From DATLZU01 sp035573855 (GTDB taxonomy: Bacteria; Nitrospirota; Nitrospiria; Nitrospirales; Nitrospiraceae): a DNA stretch of 64,000 bases. A model generated the notes under the pieces. That model had not been told where the DNA came from, did not search any database, and worked only from the letters and a program-made list of their open reading frames with translations. This document shows, in pieces, positions 61,015 to 64,000 of the stretch (the first letter of the stretch is position 1; every line of letters begins with the position of its first letter). The stretch spans positions 62,001-126,000 of the forward strand of contig DATLZU010000019.1 in assembly GCA_035573855.1 (NCBI GenBank), read 5' to 3'. Position numbers and translations under genes: made by a program.

Positions 61015-61764
61015 CTACAACTTTGTCAGGATTCGAGCCGGGCCGCTGGGCTGAATCGCGATCGTGTGCTCAAAGTGCGCGGACAGGCTGCCGTCTTTGG
61101 TTACCGCTGTCCACTGATCGTCCAGGATCCGGACTGCACTTCCGCCCATATTCACCATCGGTTCAATGGCCAGAACCATTCCGTATTGAAGCCGAGGGCC
61201 CTGCCCCGGTTTGCCGTAATTCGGCACCTGCGGTTCCTCGTGGAGTTGGCGCCCGATCCCGTGCCCCACGAAATCGGTCACAACGGAGTATCCCGCAGCC
61301 TCCACGTGACGCTGAATCGCATGCGAGATATCAGACAGCCGATTGCCGACGACCGCTTGTTCGATGCCGAGATACAATGCTTCTTCGGTCACCTTCATGA
61401 GCCTCGCCGCTTCAGGAGAAACTGCTCCAACGGCTACCGTCATCGCAGCATCTCCATAGAATCCGTCAACGATGACCCCCAAGTCGAGCCCGACGATGTC
61501 CCCTTCTTTTAACGGGCGTTTGGACGGAATGCCGTGCACGACCTGTTCGTTCACGGATGTGCAGAGTGTCTTCGGATAGTTCCGGTAACCCTTGAAAGCC
61601 GGCCGTCCGCCCCGCGCGATGATGAACTCTTCTGCAAACCGGTCAAGCTGTTCGGTCGTGACCCCGGGACGGATTTCCTTTTTTAAGGCTTCCAGGGTTT
61701 CCGCAACCAACTTCGACGCCTGCGCCATAATCTCGATCTCTTCAGGCGTCTTCAAGATAATCAT
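61015..61764 (-). CDS. map: methionine aminopeptidase, type I
   Basis: The 249-residue metalloprotease removes initiator methionine. Metal ligands are visible in VGLDLGVIVDGFYGDAAMT and GHGIGRQLHEEPQVPNYG, plus the late EPMV and HFEHT motifs. Overlaps adk by 4 bp. Confidence 0.97.
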   Translation of the reverse strand: MIILKTPEEIEIMAQASKLVAETLEALKKEIRPGVTTEQLDRFAEEFIIARGGRPAFKGYRNYPKTLCTSVNEQVVHGIPSKRPLKEGDIVGLDLGVIVDGFYGDAAMTVAVGAVSPEAARLMKVTEEALYLGIEQAVVGNRLSDISHAIQRHVEAAGYSVVTDFVGHGIGRQLHEEPQVPNYGKPGQGPRLQYGMVLAIEPMVNMGGSAVRILDDQWTAVTKDGSLSAHFEHTIAIQPSGPARILTKL

Positions 61765-62417
61765 GTCAACCCAAACCCTGCAAGCAGTGCCGTCAACCGT
61801 TCATGAACCGACTCCACTGAACCCGATCCATCCAGATTCGACAAAAGTCGCCTCTGATCATAATACGCGATCAAGGGCGCTGTTTGCTCCTCGTACACCC
61901 TCAGGCGGGCTTCGATCGTTTCCTTTCGGTCATCGTTCCTCTGAATCAACTGCTCGCCGCATCGGTCGCACAGTCCGGGCTTCCGCGGAGGGGCAAAATC
62001 CACATGGAACACGGCCTGACACCTCGGACAGCTCCGTCGACCGCTTAGCCGCTTGAGAATTTCTTCGTGCGGCACCTGAAAATTAATCACACGGTCGAGA
62101 CGGGTTCCAGCAGCTTTCAGGATCTTGGCCAACTCTTCCGCTTGGGGCACCGTCCTGGGGAAGCCGTCCAGAATGAATCCATTCGCGCAATCCGGTTCAG
62201 CCAGCCTCTCGCGCACCATCCCGATCACGACGGTATCGGGAACCAGCTCACCGGCGTCCATAGCGCTCTTTGCGGCCAATCCCAATGGCGTTTTGTTCTT
62301 GACCGCCTCCCGAAGCAGGTCGCCAGTGGAGACCTTCGGCCGGTGAAACCTGGCCGCCACCCGATCAGCTTGCGTGCCCTTGCCCACCCCCGGAGCGCCA
62401 AGAAAGACCAGCCGCAT
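61761..62417 (-). CDS. adk: adenylate kinase
   Basis: The 218-residue kinase interconverts ATP+AMP and 2 ADP. P-loop GAPGVGKGTQA, AMP site STGDLLREAV and GFPRTVPQAE. The LID has four cysteines (CPRC...CDRC), a zinc-binding lid. It lies between secY and map. Confidence 0.97.
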   Translation of the reverse strand: MRLVFLGAPGVGKGTQADRVAARFHRPKVSTGDLLREAVKNKTPLGLAAKSAMDAGELVPDTVVIGMVRERLAEPDCANGFILDGFPRTVPQAEELAKILKAAGTRLDRVINFQVPHEEILKRLSGRRSCPRCQAVFHVDFAPPRKPGLCDRCGEQLIQRNDDRKETIEARLRVYEEQTAPLIAYYDQRRLLSNLDGSGSVESVHERLTALLAGFGLT

Positions 62418-62426
62418 GGCGTGCGT

Positions 62427-63740
62427 TCACCCGCTTCGCCCTCTGAGACGCCCCTTGGCCAAAAACCCCTCATAGTTACGCATGAGCATGTGGGACTCGA
62501 TCTGTTGCGCGGTATCCAGTCCTACCCCGATCACAATGAGCAAGGAAGTTCCGCCGAAATAGAACGGCACGTTCAACTTATAGATAAGGAACTCGGGAAT
62601 CACGCACACCGTCGCCAAATAGATCGAGCCCGCGAACGTAATACGGGTCAGCACCTTGTAGATATAGTCGGAAGTCCGCTGCCCAGGCCGAATACCGGGA
62701 ATGAACCCTCCGTACTTCTTCATATTGTCAGCCATGTCGACTGGGTTCAGCACGACGGCGGTGTAGAAAAAACAAAAGAAAATGATCAAGCCGACATACA
62801 GGACCGTGTAGAGCAGCGAACCCGGAGCCAGCTGCGTCCCCAACGATTTGATCCACGGCGTTTCGAAAAACCCGGCGATCGTCGCAGGAAAGGCGATGAT
62901 CGACGACGCAAAGATTGGTGGAATGACCCCGGCCGTGTTAATTTTGAGCGGGATATGGGTGCTTTGTCCCCCATAGACCCGGCGCCCGATCACCCGCTTG
63001 GCGTACTGCACTGGAATCTTCCGGCGCCCGCTTTCCAAAAACACGATAGCCGCGACGACGGCCAGCATAATGACCGCCAGAGCGACCAACAACATGAGGC
63101 TCAACTGGCCCACCTTGTACAGATCGAACGTCTGCGCCACCGCACTGGGAAGGCGAGCCACAATACCCGCGAAAATGATTAACGAGATGCCGTTCCCGAT
63201 CCCCCGTTCGGTGATTTGTTCGCCCAGCCACATTAGAAATCCGGTTCCGGCCGTAAGCGTGATCACCGTCATCAACCGGAACCCCCAGCCGGGATTCAAC
63301 ACAAATGCGCCTTGATTCATCCCCTCGAGGCCGATCGCAATTCCAAATCCCTGGATCATTGCGATCCCAACCGTGCCGAATCTGGTGTATTGTATGATCT
63401 TTTTTCGTCCCCGTTCGCCCTCCTTGGCCAGTTTGGACAGTTGAGGAATCACCACTGTCAGAAGCTGGAGAATGATCGATGCGCTGATGTAGGGCATAAT
63501 GCCCAGCGCAAAGATCGTCAGCCGGGACAGCGCCCCTCCCGAAAAAATGTCCAAGAATCCCAGCAGCGAACCGCCTTTTTCGACCAGAAACTTCGCCAGT
63601 TCATCGTTGTTGATACCAGGCGTGGGGATATGCGCACCCACCCGGTACACGATGAGCATCCCGAGCGTGAAAAGGATCCGGATGCGCAGTTCGGGAATCT
63701 TGAAGATATTCTGAAAACTGGTCAGGAGTCGCTCAAACAC
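62427..63740 (-). CDS. secY: preprotein translocase subunit SecY
   Basis: The 437-residue ten-helix channel subunit of the Sec translocon. Motifs: GAHIPTPGINNDEL, GIMPYISASIILQLL, and the cytosolic loop NPVDMADNMKKYGGFIPGIRPG. The frame opens at 63836 inside rplO, but GTG 63740 (GAGG nine bases upstream) fits the family N-terminus; it overlaps the rplO stop by 8 bp. Confidence 0.96.
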   Translation of the reverse strand: MFERLLTSFQNIFKIPELRIRILFTLGMLIVYRVGAHIPTPGINNDELAKFLVEKGGSLLGFLDIFSGGALSRLTIFALGIMPYISASIILQLLTVVIPQLSKLAKEGERGRKKIIQYTRFGTVGIAMIQGFGIAIGLEGMNQGAFVLNPGWGFRLMTVITLTAGTGFLMWLGEQITERGIGNGISLIIFAGIVARLPSAVAQTFDLYKVGQLSLMLLVALAVIMLAVVAAIVFLESGRRKIPVQYAKRVIGRRVYGGQSTHIPLKINTAGVIPPIFASSIIAFPATIAGFFETPWIKSLGTQLAPGSLLYTVLYVGLIIFFCFFYTAVVLNPVDMADNMKKYGGFIPGIRPGQRTSDYIYKVLTRITFAGSIYLATVCVIPEFLIYKLNVPFYFGGTSLLIVIGVGLDTAQQIESHMLMRNYEGFLAKGRLRGRSG

Positions 63741-64000
63741 CGCGGATGACCTCGGCTCTCCCCCCAGCCGCTTGAATCTTTGCCTCTGCGGATTTGCTGA
63801 ACTTATGAGCCCGCACGACCATGGGGCGCCCGACATCGCCGAGCCCGAGGATCTTGACCGGCAGATGTTTGCGTTTGATCAGTCCGGCGTCGGTCAGCAC
63901 TTCCGGAGTGATAGGATCGACCGCGCCGAGACCCGCCAGCGCTTTTAAATTCACGATGGCGTATTCCTGTCGGAACGGATTGGTGAACCCATACTTGGGC
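63733..64000 (-). CDS. rplO: 50S ribosomal protein L15 (C-terminal part)
   Basis: Partial gene that runs off the right edge of the window. The visible 88 codons read PKYGFTNPFRQEYAIVNLKA onward, with VVRAHKFSKSAEAKIQAAGG near the end, as in the L15 C-terminus. The 5' end lies outside; the spc-operon order (rplO-secY-adk) supports the call. Confidence 0.93.
   Translation of the reverse strand, partial: PKYGFTNPFRQEYAIVNLKALAGLGAVDPITPEVLTDAGLIKRKHLPVKILGLGDVGRPMVVRAHKFSKSAEAKIQAAGGRAEVIRGV

Overview
The window reads as a chromosome segment of a Nitrospira-type nitrifier (phylum Nitrospirota). The evidence is the gene set: complete urease and urea ABC-transport operons with a short-chain-amide/urea porin, a cyanase next to a nitrate/cyanate-type ABC transporter, three separate Amt ammonium transporters, a membrane-anchored octaheme cytochrome of the hydroxylamine-oxidoreductase (HAO) superfamily paired with a b6-like cytochrome b and a Rieske protein, and high GC content. 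The sequence alone does not show whether the host is a nitrite oxidiser or a complete ammonia oxidiser. Nearly all genes are on the minus strand; only groEL, an ACT-GlnE-like gene and a probable lipoprotein are on the plus strand. I saw no rRNA, tRNA, CRISPR array or insertion sequence.

Layout. 0-6 kb: groEL, then two divergent GlnE-like genes, each with a single nucleotidyltransferase domain, in place of the usual two-domain GlnE. 6-10 kb: a CBS-domain protein, then octaheme cytochrome, cytochrome b and Rieske (transcribed Rieske to octaheme). 10-16 kb: a 77-codon gene coupled to amt1 behind a sigma-54 promoter, a frameshifted pseudogene, an unknown membrane-anchored protein, a PilZ protein and amt2. 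16-21 kb: a sigma-54 activator, a three-gene ABC transporter and cynS, running into amt2. 21-29 kb: nadE-amt3-glnB-glnD-glnA. 29-42 kb: porin-urtABCDE-ureABCFGD. 42-52 kb: a MerR-like gene, pilMNOPQ, aroC, aroB and a GAF-GAF-ANTAR protein. 52-57 kb: lptC-lptA-lptB-rpoN-hpf-rapZ. 57-64 kb: the end of the spc operon and the alpha operon (rplO to rplQ).

How the parts fit. From 10 to 42 kb the genes form an almost continuous nitrogen-acquisition region: ammonium, cyanate (or nitrate/nitrite) and urea uptake, release of ammonia by cyanase and urease, capture by glutamine synthetase, and control through PII, GlnD and the split GlnE pair. The main discovery is an apparent RNA antitermination regulon. 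Three leaders, at about 20.7-20.9, 28.8-28.9 and 41.7-41.8 kb, each carry two hairpins with six-base loops. All six loops read A-A-N-G-N-N closed by a C-G pair, and in each leader the second hairpin overlaps the 5' arm of an intrinsic terminator. This is the published recognition signature of ANTAR-domain antiterminators. The leaders stand before the activator-cyanate operon, nadE-amt-glnBDA and the porin-urt-ure operon. A GAF-GAF-ANTAR gene lies about 1.3 kb from the porin leader, at the end of pil-aroCB. The regulon assignment is inference; the structures and the ANTAR protein are read directly from the sequence.

Other points: a pseudogene that translates in pieces to a lectin-like periplasmic fold, and several families of degenerate intergenic repeats. 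Starts were adjusted where a ribosome-binding site or promoter argued for it; uncertain starts are flagged.
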